Shown: positions 22,163 through 34,781 of the stretch, piece by piece | How positions within the stretch are numbered: position 1 is the stretch's first letter | Layout of the letters: each line of letters starts with the position of its first letter | From: Proales similis | Taxonomy: Eukaryota; Rotifera; Eurotatoria; Ploima; Proalidae | Assembly (NCBI GenBank): GCA_019059635.1 | Contig: JAGVRJ010000007.1 | Location: 434,001-498,000 of the forward strand | Direction: 5' to 3' | DNA: 64,000 bases | Notes under the pieces: generated by a model | Databases searched by the model: none | Told to the model about the DNA's origin: nothing | What the model saw: the letters and a program-made list of their open reading frames with translations, nothing else | Translations under genes and position numbers: made by a program

Positions 22163-25100
22163 TTGCCTTTCTCAGATTACCTACGAGCCGTGTGGCCAAC
22201 ACAAATTGTCAGCATCGATTTCAGTTAGGTCTGTGTTGTGAATTATTCAATTGCGCGCACATTTGAACAAGAGTGTGATTGTGCTCTCGCACAATGCGAG
22301 CAGACGAGACTTATTTCAACAATCAAAAAAGGACGTTTGGCCTAAGTAAATTACCGACCGACGAGTGTGAAGAGTCAACGCGTTCGAATAAAGGCGACAG
22401 GCAATGATGAATGGGTCGGTGCGAGAGCGCAACCCTCGTCGTGCTCGACGCCGTCATCACTCATCGCCGGATTGTCTCCATTGATTCGTTGGTATGCGAC
22501 AAAATGTGACTTGGTCCATGTGAAAGTTATTTTACGGATTGAATTTCCACTCACTTGTTAGTTTTGCTTTAGTCTTTAGTCTATAGTCAGCCACCGCCGC
22601 CGCGGTTGTCGACGTCGCCAATCACCACCCCGACAACAAGCATTAGAACAAAAGCGACCAACAGAAAGCGCTCAGGCGGTTAGTGTGACCACCGAATGTG
22701 TGCTTGCGTTCAAAGATTCGCAGCGAGTTTGTGTTCAACCGCCAAATGGTTCAATTTGCACGATTTACTTGGCCAAGTTACGGACGCGGCTTAGATCGGA
22801 CGCTGTTGGCGAACACGTTCGTTCGATTTGACTTATTTACTACCGGCTTGTAGGCGGCTAAACAAAACAGTGTGGTTCAACATTCGCATGTAAAGTCAAT
22901 CTCAATGACATTTATCATTACACACATAACCAAACACACGCACGCACACACAAGAATGGACAAAGCAGTTGCAAAGGGTGCAAGCTGACTGTTGGGCCCA
23001 AGTGAACAAGGCCGCACAAATATCGGCATTTTACATGTAGAAAATTGCAGCCGGTCACGATCGACCAATTATCCAACTGCTCATGCGCTTGCTGGCCCTT
23101 AAAGGCAATCGCTATGCTGCGTCTAATTCGATAATTAATCGGCTCATTTGGCCACCTATTGTACTAGCATTGTTCTTGTTTGTGTGTTTGAGGGTCGTGT
23201 CAAGACCGATTGCTATCATCGCTGGAATGTGATTTCAATTTCCCTCACCCCCCTCCTTATTCCTTCTTCCTATTCGTGTCGACCGCAGTCGAGTAAAACG
23301 TGCACGTCCGAGCGATGGAGTCACTCTTTGGCGTGGACCGATTCAAATGCGCTAGTTGCTAACTAGCATTGAGAGCTCATGCCTCATTAAAACGGCCGAA
23401 GCGAATTTCTCGTCCTGGTCATCGTCATTTGTCGCTGCGATAAGAATATAAACTCCAAATGTCAATACTTGTTGCTTCGCCTCACCGACTCTTCTATTTT
23501 CGAACTCGGCCGGGCAGCGGCAGCGTTCATGGCACGAATGGCACTCGTTAAATGCTTCTGCTCGCCCTCTTCATACTTTAGTTTTTCGCTCTCTTTCTCC
23601 TTTATGCTTTGTTTTATTGAGCGATGAAACAATGGCGTACAGCGTTAGTGTGAAGCAAACAGAGGCAGCTGAAGCAGTGTCAGCATTCAGGGGCCAAATA
23701 GACCTCATTACGACTGGTTGGCTCATTCGTTCCATTCACGGCTTCAAAAGTGTCCTGATCGTTCAGATTAAATTAGAAGCGTCTAGGCGAAGAGAATGGT
23801 GTGCGCGGCGATCGGTTGGTGGCCTGTGTTTACATTGAAGACTCTATTCACTCGATTGACAACTCGTACAAGTGAAACGAGCGCAACGGCGCATATTAAT
23901 ATGCGCCCGAGTCGTAATGATGCACGCCGCTCGGTAATAAACTTGGTGATAACCGAAACAATAGCCGCTTGAGCTTAATTTCATTTGGTCGCCCCTCCAT
24001 CGCCCGCTCATTCAACTCGCGCTTTTTGCCGATCAAATTTTTTTTTTGGCTCCTAGCGCATCGACTTCTTATTTTCTGCGCAAGCCGAAGCCTAGTTTAA
24101 ACCGCTAGAATTTGTAGTTAATTTACGAGCTGAATTACAACCAAAAAAAAAAGAGAGAAATAAAGCGCCGCGGTGGCCAGAGTGTGGCGTTAAGTGAGCA
24201 CTGGTCGAAATCATCATGCACTTGGTGTTGGCCAGCTTGCCGACCGGTAGGATTCGAGATTAGAGCGAAATGTCAAGCTCGATGGTTGCCAGCGAGCCAA
24301 GTTGGTAATCCAAGTAAACAATGTTGTTCGAGTGATTTGATTCAATTAAGGCGCGCGGGCCAGTTTGATTAAAGTCAAATCGTTCCTCATCGCTTCACAA
24401 TCCGACATTTACGCTCAGTCTCTACTCTCTCTCTCTGGACGATCATCCATCCATTCGAAGACTGGTATTTCAAGGAACAATTCACACGGAACATGTTTAT
24501 ATTCTAATCTCATGAGCGTCATCATCACCATAGACATCGGCAACCTCCTCCTCCTCGTCGGCCGCCAGTCGCCGCTTGGTCGGCCAGACATCAAATTAGC
24601 TGCTCGTCTCTGTCCGCCAATTTCTCTCACTCGATTTGCTTATTCTCTCTTCATTTCTTTTTGTGTGTGTCGTTCCCGTTCGGACAGCTAGTCACTCGGG
24701 CAGTTAGCGTACCCTTCTACTAGCCTGGCCTCTTGGCAAAATTTTATCTTCATCTCTATCCGCTCGCTCAATCAGGCAATTTGTATTCAAGTTTCGATTG
24801 ACTGCATCGCGCTTATTAATGCCATGCCAGTCACAGTCAAATGAGCAAATTTTCAATTTGCATCCGCGTTGGGCGTCTATAAGAGCGAGTGCTCGAACGT
24901 GTGTCGACTGACCAGTCGTGAATGCGATAAAGAGCAATCGTTCACGCTTGCCCGACCACCTGTGTGCTTGATTACTGGCGAGAGTCCGCCTGCGGGCAGT
25001 TCACACGTGCCCCACCTGCTTGTTCACGGACAATTTGCTCGCAATGAGATTTGACTCGATGAGATAAAATTGCGCGCTCACGTCCGGCCCGCCCTTTTAC

Positions 25101-27531
25101 ACTGTGCGCGCTGAGCATTGACTGGGGCGTGTGTCGTCTGCGCGTGTATCTGTCCGATGTTTGTGTTTACTTTTCTATGTTCGACGCCGGCCAGTTCATT
25201 TAATCGACTCGGCACTTGTTTGTGTTAAGACTTAAGATCCAACACGCCGAACGAACATTAAGAAGAGTCTATTTTCCTTTAAAAAAAAAAGAGGCAAATG
25301 TCGTGCGAACCGATTCTCAGCCAGAGCGCACTGGGATGTGGCTCGTTTAGCATATGGGCATTTATTGTCATGACCCCGGCTAGACTGCGCGCCCCCCTCA
25401 GAGAGGTCTTGTACTTTCACTCAAACTTGGATTCAGTCGGTAGAGTCAAACAGAAAATGTTTACTGTCTGCTGCTGCTGCTTGTTTTCTTGTTAGCCTGA
25501 CCTGTTGCATCATTGCTCTTTCCTTCCGTCCTATGCGGATCACGCCCGGCGCCAATCAATCGTCAATCAGACTCCAGTCTGTCTGGCGTGACGGATTGAC
25601 AGACGTGATTGTAAACAAGATCCGTCTGTGTGTGTATATCGAGCTGTTGCCTTTGCAAAGCAAATCGCTTGCTATCGAGGTGCAAATGGAGCTCGTCATA
25701 GTGTTCGCCTCTAGAGCCAAAACAAACACGCATCAGCATTCCTGACGCCTCCGTTCTACGGCCGGGCCTAGAATAGCCATGATCTACTGGTCATCTAGGC
25801 CAGTATCGAAATGAGAGGAAAAGAATAGAAACGCGCGCGCGAGAGAGAGAGAGAGGGAAGGAGCAATAGAAAGACAAAGATGATGCGAGCTCATGGTTGT
25901 GATCGAGCGTACGAGTCGACGGAAAGAGGCAACACGCGAATGGCTCCGGTCTAGCCCACCTAAACCGATTTGCTCTCATCAAACTTCCTCTTTGGAGGTG
26001 TGATTGTCCGTAAGAGCTCACGCACAAGCTTATTCGCACAAACACCGTTCGAGTACACAATCGCGAATAGCAAATCCTCGCTCAGGCTGCTGCTACTGAC
26101 CGAGCGCACTCACTCGACAGATTAAAATTCTTTGCACGACTCGATTATCTAATTAAAATAATTGCCTGTGCGCGTAAACAATCGATCAATATCTACAGCT
26201 TTCACAAATAACATGCGCCTTTGCCACCGCATTAGACTCTTAACGCATTGTCCATCGCACATCTCCCGCAGGGGCCAGATAGCCAAACAATGGCGCTGTC
26301 GATTGCTGATTTCTTACTTGCCTCTTCTCGCTTTCGTTCGCAATCAGAGTCGAGTCATGCGCGCCTACTTAACCCGCCTCAACACAGCGATCTTTATTTT
26401 TCTTCCTTCTCCACTGCACTAATCTTCGCCTTTTTCATTTGTTTTTTTTTGTATTATTATTGTCGCTTGGATTATGTAAACGAACGCACCAGTGTCTCAT
26501 TCAAATTCAAATGAGCTAAAATGTAATTAACTCTGCCAAGTTGTTTACGTTGGACACATGCGACAAGTAGAATTGGCAACAGCAACGGCAGAATCACATT
26601 CGCGATTCATAGATCAAGTCAAAGAGAGGACTCGACCCGAGCGAAAGAGGGACAGTGCGACTTAAGCGAACGCTAGAGGATGGGGCGGGATTGCGCATTA
26701 TGAAGAAAAGCCGCGATGATCCAACGTTGCGCTAACTTGACATTTGCATCTCGCTTGCCCTACTCTCGGCTAGTTCACAAGCAATCGACCTGTTGGCTTC
26801 AGTTCGTAATCGGCCTCTTTCTCTACCTCCACTGCTTGCATGCTTGTCGAGCACAGATTAAGTTAATTCTAGAGCAAATTCCAAGAGGCATTCAATCGGA
26901 TCTTCCTCCAACAAGCGATCACATTGGCCAAATTTCAGTGGACAATTGAGCGCCAAAGCCGCAATTGGAACACGCTCGAGCAGCAGGCGTTCAATTCGAC
27001 GCCGGCACGACCCGTGACCACCACTTTCGCTATTATTTTTTACTCCGCTCATTCAATCCTGAGCACAAACACATACTCACACACATTCTCCGTTCTTCCT
27101 CTCTTCTTCTTCTTCTTCTCTCCTTTTTTTTTAATTAGAGTGGAATGCCGGCACTGGTTATTTATTTAATTGCAGGTGAGCAGGCCTTGGTCACTAGAAT
27201 TAGGTCTCACCGCACCAGTAGGTGTCATCACCATTTTTCTTTCGAGTGAATTTCTATGGATTTGTTTAATTGAGAATCGCGTCGATGCTTGTAGTCGTCG
27301 TCGTATTCGTCTAATTCCTGCTTTGTTGTTTCGACCAGTCAATGGTGCATTAGTGGCAGCACAATTTCGGCCTCGCTAAGCGGCCTCCGCTATTCACTTC
27401 GCCTTGTTTTTATTTTCCTCTAATTCAATTTCGAAATCGATTCGCTCAAGAAAACAAACTTCTTATTTACTCAACTCTCACTCGTAGTCGGTCACTCGCT
27501 CCTCTCATACGCTGCTGCTGCTCTTTCTCAT

Positions 27532-27547
27532 ACTCTCTCTCTCTCTC
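27532..27547. repeat. (CT)n microsatellite
   Basis: Eight CT units in a long pyrimidine-rich stretch (27480-27600). Confidence 0.85.
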
Positions 27548-27770
27548 AGTCACTCACTTACTTTCTCTTTCTGCCTCTTGCTCCACTCGTCGTTTTTGGA
27601 TCGTTCCTTCAATAACTCACTTAGTTTGAATACAAGTTCAGTTATTCGCTCGCCACCACCTTCACGAATGCCTTGGCCGCTTTCTACAGCACTCGATCGA
27701 GTGATTAAAGAATTGCAATTAAAGAGCCATCACTCGCTTTCTCTCTCACTCGAGGCTGTTTACGTTTCGA

Positions 27771-27805
27771 GTGTGTGTGTGTGTGTGTGTATGTGCGCGC
27801 GCGCG
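27771..27805. repeat. Compound (GT)n-(GC)n microsatellite
   Basis: Ten GT units, an AT interruption, then alternating GC. Alternating purine-pyrimidine DNA of this kind can adopt Z-form. Confidence 0.85.
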
Positions 27806-28082
27806 AGTGATTTGAAAGTGGGGGCGGCCTCGATTCAGTTTACTGGCTCTTTCTTGTCGATCTTTAACCTCGCACGGTGTCAGCTCTTGAGTCGAGACCG
27901 CTCTAGCGCATACAAACACACACACACACGCTGGCATCCATTGACGCGTGCGAATCTCAACGAGAAGTTGCTGATTGACATTTAAGCCAAATCAAATTTG
28001 CTCGCATTCCGATTTCGTTTGAACAGCAGTAGAGAAAGCGCTGAGAGCAGTAATAACAAAACAACAACAACATCATCATCCA

Positions 28083-28106
28083 CAGCAGCAGCAGCAGCAG
28101 CAGCAG
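28083..28106. repeat. (CAG)n trinucleotide repeat
   Basis: Eight CAG units after CAACAAC/CATCATC tracts. It lies in an open frame I do not consider a gene. Confidence 0.85.
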
Positions 28107-28994
28107 TAGAAATAGAGGAAACAGCAAGAGGATCAGAAGCAACAGCGGTCCGGCCAGAGATCAGTCCGAGTGGCGATGATCAAGATGTTGATGATTTGCT
28201 TATCTTCAAAAACCGAGCGCGTGGCGATAAGCGGACCAGAGCGGAATTGGTCTGCAAATGTTAATTAACACCAGACTCAGAATACTTCCTTTTCGCTCGC
28301 AGTTCAGATAGCCTTGAACGGACGATTTGGATGGCCTCCACTGAGATTGATTTATCTCTGATTCTTATCTAAATCATTGGCCTCACTCTCTCTCTTACGT
28401 GTACGCGCGAGCTAGAGGGCGGCAGCATCCAATCTCATGAATAAGAGCGAACGTTTGCTTATCTCGATCGGCCCCAGGCACATAGAACCGCAGGCAATGG
28501 TCAACCAATTTGATTGATTGTTGAGTGAGAGTGAGCTTGTTGGCCGAGCACAACCACCATTCACTCAGTCGGCAGTCAGTCAGACGACCAGTCAATAATC
28601 AATCGGGCCAATAACAACGAATCACGGCCGCTCCGCTCATGGGGGTGGAAAGGAACTTTCGGCGAGCAGGCGCTTCAGCGAGATGCTTTGATTCGAGCTG
28701 GGCGTGGCGTCAAAATTAGATAAAGATGAAACGATCACGCCATCCAAGCCATCACATGTTGGTGTCCATCAAACTCAACTTTGGCCTCTTCTCTTCCTCT
28801 ATTTGCCTCTATTCGCATCTCTCTCTCTCGTGAGAAATGCGTTCGTTAGACTGACTGATCGCTTTCGCAGATAGAAACGCTCTAATCGACACCACAAACC
28901 CACACGCGCACTTGTCTTGTTGTTTATCACCCAGTGCGCATCTGTCCTTATTTAACTGTTGCTCTCTGTGCTATTTAGATCGAGGCAAACGCGA

Positions 28995-31900
28995 ATGTTT
29001 GATGCCTTAGCTCGTGGAGGAGAAATGCGCTTGATACTCGGAATCATATTGATGACGGCAATTGCCGCAACCAAAGCCCAAACGGAGTCGAGTCAGAATC
29101 TCATCTACATTAACGAACGAGCCTCGCATTCGGTCAGATTGAAATCAGTTCTCAGCCTGAGTGAGAGAGCAGACTCCAGTCAGAAGATATTCTGGTCATT
29201 CAAACGCACCTACTCAATTGCCAAGTTCTCGGCCGGCCTGGTCAAAACCGAACAGGAGCTGTCCGGCAGCGAAATGATGATCTCACTGGACCGGGAGGTT
29301 CAAGACAATTTGAAGGCCAAATATGCGATTGCCGACGACTCGTTCGATTTAATCGTCCACAACTTGACTCATGCCGACTCGGGCCTTTACAAGTGCATAT
29401 TGTGGAACCAGCGCACAATATACTACCATTTGGTGGTCACAAATCCGATCGAGAAGCCCGATCTCATCCTTGACGACCAGTCAGGCACCTACCCGGGCAT
29501 GACTCTGCAAGGCGAAGAGCTGAGCATGAGCTGCATTAGCAAGCACGCCAACCCCTATCCCACAATTTTGTGGTACAGAAACTCCAATCAAATGTGAGTA
29601 GAGCAGAGCAGAGATACGGTTAAATTGACGATGATTGTGATTTGAAATCATTTGCAGAGAGGCTCAAGACGATTCGATTAAGATCGACTACGAGCTGGTG
29701 GACAAAGAGACCAACACATTGGCGAGCCATTTGACAATTAGCAAAGCGAACGCCTCTTGGAACGGTGACTTGTTCAGCTGCAAGCTCATGCAGATTGAAA
29801 GCCAACTGGAGCAGCAGAACGTGGCCGACAGCTCCAATCAGCAGCAGTTTTGGCGCGAAAGCGCTGAGCTCAAGTTGAATGTGGCCTTCAGGCCTCAAGT
29901 TCAACTGAGACTTGCGCAGGGCAACACCAAATCTCGGGCTCTGTCGCTTTTCTGGAACGACGAGAGCACTCGACTCGAATGTGACTACCAGGCCAATCCG
30001 GACAGTTCTGTGCAAATTGTGTGGAAGCTGAACGGCCAAATTGAAAGTAAAAATTAAAATTCTCCTCTTTGTTTCGTGACTGTCAAGCTAAGCGCGTTTT
30101 GTCAGACAAATTCTTCAACCATCGCACCTTCGTCTGGACCCAGAGCAAATACAGAGTCAAGAAGCCAATGAACTTGACGTGTGAAGTGACGAATGCGGTC
30201 GGCTCTGGCAAAGATTCAGTTCTCATCTCGCCGATATGTAAGTTGATTGTTCATTACTGAGGCAAAGTAAAAAGTTTGTTTTGAATGTTGTTCGCCATTT
30301 CAGACTCGCCCGTTATTCAACTGAATCGGCACTCGCTGGACATCAGCCAAGAAGAGCCGTTTGTGTTGAACTGCTCTGTTGACGCTTGGCCTCGTCCTGA
30401 CAAAGTCGAGTGGAGACTTTACGAAAAGAACAACGCCACCTATCAAGTTGTTTCAAACAGTTCACTGTATAGAGTGGACTCGGCGTCTGCAATGGCGCAC
30501 AGCGGCGTCTATGAATGTGCGGCTCGAAGTTTGATGGAAGATTCGTTCGGCAACTCGCGATGGGCCGAAGACCAAGCCAGAATGCGATTGAACGTCAGAT
30601 TCAAGCCTCAAATGAACACGGCCGGCGTGAAACAGGCGGTCGATTTGAACAAGCAAGAGAGCCACCTGATTCGCTGTCTTGCCCGTGCTTATCCACAGCC
30701 ATCATTCAGCTGGCTGTTGCAAGGCCAGAATCTGAGCTCGACTCAGCTCAGCTCGAAATATCGCATAATGCCGACCACGGCCCTCAGCGATGATTTGTAC
30801 GAGAGCAGAGTGCAAATTGCCGATTTAACAAGCGCTGAGTTGCCGCAAAAATTTCTTTGCCATGCCTCTAACACAATCGGAGCGAATCAAATGGACGTTG
30901 AGCTGGTTGCGCTCAGTGCGCCTGAGACGCCAAGCAATTTCAAGGTCGACAAAGTAAACTTCATGAGCATCGGGCTGACTTGGATGCCGGCGTTCGACGG
31001 TGGCCTCGCTCAAAGCTTCAAAATTCAACTCAACGAGAGTGTGATTGAAGCCGGCCAATCAGAGCCTGCTTCGATTTATTCAAATGTGGAAAGCAGCTCG
31101 ACCGTTCTGAGCTCGTTGGAGCCCAACACTAGCTATGCGGTGCGAATCAGCGCCGAAAACAAGCTCGGCTCAAGTGAATGGAGCGATTGGCTGTTTGTGC
31201 AGACCGATTCTCTAAAACCAACAGATGCCGAGCACCTACCCGTGTTTGACATTCTTTTCTTCAATGTGCCCAAGAAGCAGCTCGAGTTCAACCTCGTTCG
31301 ACCTCTGCAACATTCTAGTCCGATCTGCCTGCGGCTAAATTTGATCTCGAGCAGGCCGCACAAGTCGCGCAGGAGCGAATGCATTCCAGTTGATCTAAAT
31401 CAAAACTCGCTCTCATTGGACACGATTGCGGCCGAAAATCAGCCGGACCCGAACGAATTAACCGCCCTCGAAGCGTTCATCTGCTTCCAAGCCGACTCGA
31501 ATGTTTGTGCACAGAGACCAACAGCGGCCATCATCGACAAGTACGATAAAATGTCTCATTCGTCGCTGCGAATGCGCAACGGCGATGCGAACGAGCGAGA
31601 AGCAGCACGCTTTGCTTGGCCGCTAACTGTGATAATTGGTGTCTCAGTCTGTGTTGTCTCACTCCTCATTGTTCTGCTCATCAGCGGAGTTTACTGCATT
31701 CGTCAGAGAAACTTGAAAATTTGCAAATCGCTTCTATCAGCAGCCGCCTCTTCAGTGGCCGACTCGGGCTCCAAGCGAGGCATAATCGACTCGGACAGGT
31801 GAATAGCAGTTTGCTTTTATTTTCTCAATCTAAAAACTTATGGCTTATGTGACGTTCTAAACAGCCCGGACTCGAAGAAACGTCGTTCCATAAACATTGA

Positions 31901-32684
31901 CTCGATCTCGGCGCCCAAAGACATGAAGCCATTGGCCCTGAACGGACACCCAATCGTGTCAAACAGCGAATTCGAGGCCGTCAAGCGAATGGCAAGCTGC
32001 AATCTACAAACGAACAATGCAGGCGGCAACGTTCGTCGGACGTTTTCTGCCGCGTTGACTGCCACGGCCACGAATATAATCGGTCGGCAGAAAGTGAACG
32101 AGATTCTTGTTTGCGAGGACGGCGAGCAACTGCAGAACGGCATTCAGCGAATGCGCATCGACGAGGCCAAGTTGGGCAGTGATTGCCAAAAGTCAGACTC
32201 GAACTCGACCGCCATGTCGAACTGCTCGTCGTTGCTGGGCCCCAACGGCAACCAGGACACGGTCTATATCTACAACGAGCTCCAGCACATAAATCAGCGG
32301 GGCCAGATCGCGTTCGAGAATTTAAACAGTGGCTCCAGTGCACACAGCGGCAGCAACACAGATCCTGTCGCCATAAACAATTCCATGTCGTCGAACGACT
32401 CCTCTTCCAACTCGCCCACTTACGGCTATAACGTATCCACGGGCAAGAACAATGTGAAGAGAAAAGCTCAATTGTATGACGAGGAGAATGACAACGCGCT
32501 TTACATAAAAACCGCCATTCATCAGCACCAGACCTACGTGCAAGAAGTGGAAGAAATCGACGAAGTGGTCACACACATCGAAGCACCCGTTCGTAATTTG
32601 CCCTCACGACTCGACCAGCCCGAGAGCGGCTACTCAACTCCGTCGAGAGCGGGCAAGAAAGTGGTCTACGAGGTCATTGTGTGA
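28995..32684 (+). CDS. Ig/FN3 cell-adhesion receptor, Echinoid-like
   Basis: Exons 28995-29593, 29658-30046, 30088-30237, 30304-31798 and 31865-32684 give 1,150 codons plus stop. The internal ATG at 29025 gives a cleaner signal peptide (MRLILGIILMTAIAATKA) and may be the real start. Five Ig-like domains are recognisable by their Cys and DSGxYxC-type ends (SGLYKC; GDLFSC; LTCEVTN; SGVYECAAR; FLCHASN). One FN3 domain follows (PETPSNFKVDKV to SSEWSDWLFVQT), then a long juxtamembrane part, a transmembrane helix (LTVIIGVSVCVVSLLIVLLI) and a roughly 300-residue Ser/Asn-rich tail. The C-terminus EVIV resembles the EIIV PDZ ligand of Drosophila Echinoid, which links adhesion to Bazooka/Canoe at junctions. 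Nephrin-like identity is the alternative. The shortest intron is 41 bp. Confidence 0.85.
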
Positions 32685-33109
32685 AAATGCTAGGCGTCAC
32701 AGGCTGCAATGATCTCCCTTTTTAGTTTACAGTGAAAACACCGCCACGGGCCAGACTGCCGTTTTTCAACTACGACGACGATTACGACGACTCAGGATGC
32801 TTGGCATTTAGAGCAGTTTTGGTCTTGCTTCCTTCTTCTCGCTTCGTCACATGTCACAATGCTCCACAAATCAAACATGTAAAGCGAACGACCGATCAAT
32901 TCTTCAATTAATTGATTGCTTTCTACTTTTTTCTTCTTCTCACTCTCTCTTGTTTTTGGAGTTGATGAACAATTTTCAACTCTATTTCAGCGTCGTGCGT
33001 GTATTTATTTGCAACAGCGTTTGTTTATTTATTCAAATTTTTCATTCTCAATTTGGTTTTAAAAGCTGTTTAATAATTTTTACATTTTTTTTTTGTTCGA
33101 AACAAATGA

Positions 33110-33200
33110 AATAAACTCATTTGATCAATTCATGTCTGTCCGTCGGCTCCAGCCCAATTCTCCCTCTCAGCAGCGATCATTATCAAATCAAAATTTTATT
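33110..33200. terminator. Convergent poly(A) signals of the Ig receptor (+) and BUB3 (-)
   Basis: AATAAA on + at 33110-33115 and AATAAA on - (complement of 33195-33200), the latter 97 bp past the BUB3 stop. Confidence 0.55.
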
Positions 33201-33296
33201 ACTCGTAGATTGTTACTTGCAAGCTGATTTTTACATCCTTCAAAAGTGAGAAGAAGAAGAAAGTTTGTTTTTAGGCTGCGCTAAGCGCACTTTAAC

Positions 33297-34525
33297 TCAT
33301 TTGGGTTTGGTTTCGAGCTCGGTGACTCGTCTGATGAATATGGAGTCGATCGGCTTGTTGGGAATGGTTCCCTGCTCGTAGTTGTATGATGCGGCAATCG
33401 CCAATACACTTCCGCCGTAGTCGAAATTAAGCGCCGAAATGCTTGTTGGATACCTTGAATGAGATTCGGCTTGAGCGTCTGGCTAGCAAGTAGGGGGACA
33501 AGTTGACAATTTACTTGTGAAACTGGCATAAACGCTTCTTGTTAAACGGGTCCCAGATATTCACCATGCTTTAGATTTAAACTCGGTGAGTCAAACGAAC
33601 GAAGCCAGTCGACGGTAGATGCTTACGAGTCAGAGCCACCGGTGGCGAATGTGTTGTAGCCGTAATGGAACGCCAAAGCGTTCACTGGATAGATGAGCTC
33701 AAGCGAGTCCTGCTTCACTCGATGGCACTTGAAAGCGTATTTCTTTGCCTGAATGTCCGGATTCATGTCAAAATACTCGACCGAGACGCGGCCCTCAATC
33801 GAGCTCATAACGAAGCCTTGCTTGTTTGGAAAGCATTTGAGATTGCGAGTTTGAAATTTGAGATTTGAATCGCGCGACTCAAACGTGCCCATATTGGACA
33901 AGTTGTAAATTCGAATCATTCGGCCCGCAGTAGCAATGACCAGTTTGTCGTCGATTGTGTCCATGGCGTAGACCTATTCGGCTCTTATTTGTAAAGTTGC
34001 ATCCTTGAGGCAAATGGGGAATCAAAGCTCAAACCTTGGCGCCCAGATCGAACGAGCCGACACAGTTCGGCGAGCGCACGTCCCACAATTTGACTGTATT
34101 GTCCCAAGAGCCGGTGATTATCAGATTGTGAAGATGATTTAGAATAACACATCGAATGGCGTTGTTGTGACGACCCAACAGGCCTTCAGCTTGATGCCGG
34201 TAGTCATAAGATTTGAGCTGACCGTCCAGACTTCCGCTGAAAGAGCGATCTGATTGCCTTCCAAAGCAGCAATCGAGCACCGCTGACAAATGGGAATAGG
34301 ACTGCTGCATGATATTCATCTCGATGTCGTAGAGTCTTGAAAAAAAAATTATTTTTGGGGTTTTATCGACAGATGATTGAATTTGACGCGTCAAATTCTT
34401 GCCGCTTCGAGTTACCTAACTTGATTGTCCCAGGAGGAGACAAGCAGATGCTTGGAGTCATTGCGAGCGAATTCTACCGCACTAATGCCGTCCAGCGGCG
34501 GATTGGTGAGCTGAAACTCGGACAT
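33297..34525 (-). CDS. BUB3: Mitotic checkpoint WD40 protein BUB3
   Basis: Exons 34416-34525, 34035-34335, 33627-33973, 33515-33568 and 33297-33453 encode 322 residues, matching the 320-330 of other BUB3 proteins. BUB3 is a seven-bladed WD40 propeller that binds GLEBS motifs of BUB1/BubR1 at kinetochores. The N-terminus ([19 protein letters not shown]), [87 protein letters not shown] and [14 protein letters not shown] follow the family from end to end. RAE1 is the closest alternative, but the FPNKQGF...EGRV...KCHR signature fits BUB3. Confidence 0.95.
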
Positions 34526-34699
34526 TTCACTCTTTGCAAATTACGTTTTATTGCTGCTGCTGCTTTGAATGAAGCTGATTCAGACTGTTCTCTTATTCGA
34601 ATACATGCAGCCCCTTCTCAATTTGTCATAATCCAACTTAACTTTTTCTAAATCATTTCCAATTCTGGCGTTCGTCTAAAACAAACCAACTGTTTGCGC

Positions 34700-34705
34700 T
34701 TTATT
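34700..34705 (-). terminator. Poly(A) signal of the GlpQ-like gene
   Basis: AATAAA on the - strand (complement of 34700-34705), 77 bp past the stop codon. Confidence 0.55.
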
Positions 34706-34781
34706 TGCAGCCATAGAGCATTCAACAACACGCCAAGAATTGATCAAAACTAGAATTAAAACGTTCGTTGGCATTGTTCAA

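Larger units (their letters stand above)
19970..28950. other. Nine-kilobase gene desert upstream of the Ig/FN3 receptor
   Basis: No reading frame here has coding character; open frames are short and low-complexity. The region holds many microsatellites and numerous TAATTA/AATTAATT words (for example 21345-21356, 26150-26160), which are generic homeodomain cores. In a genome with intergenic gaps mostly under 1 kb this is exceptional. Likely content is the cis-regulatory domain, promoter and untranslated 5' exons of the gene starting near 28995; an acceptor-like CTATTTAG ends at 28978. Confidence 0.5.

Noticed and set aside
27998-28264. 88-codon frame with Thr, Ser and Ala runs in the gene desert
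   Set aside because: Driven by CAA/CAT/CAG repeats; no splice context or conserved domain.
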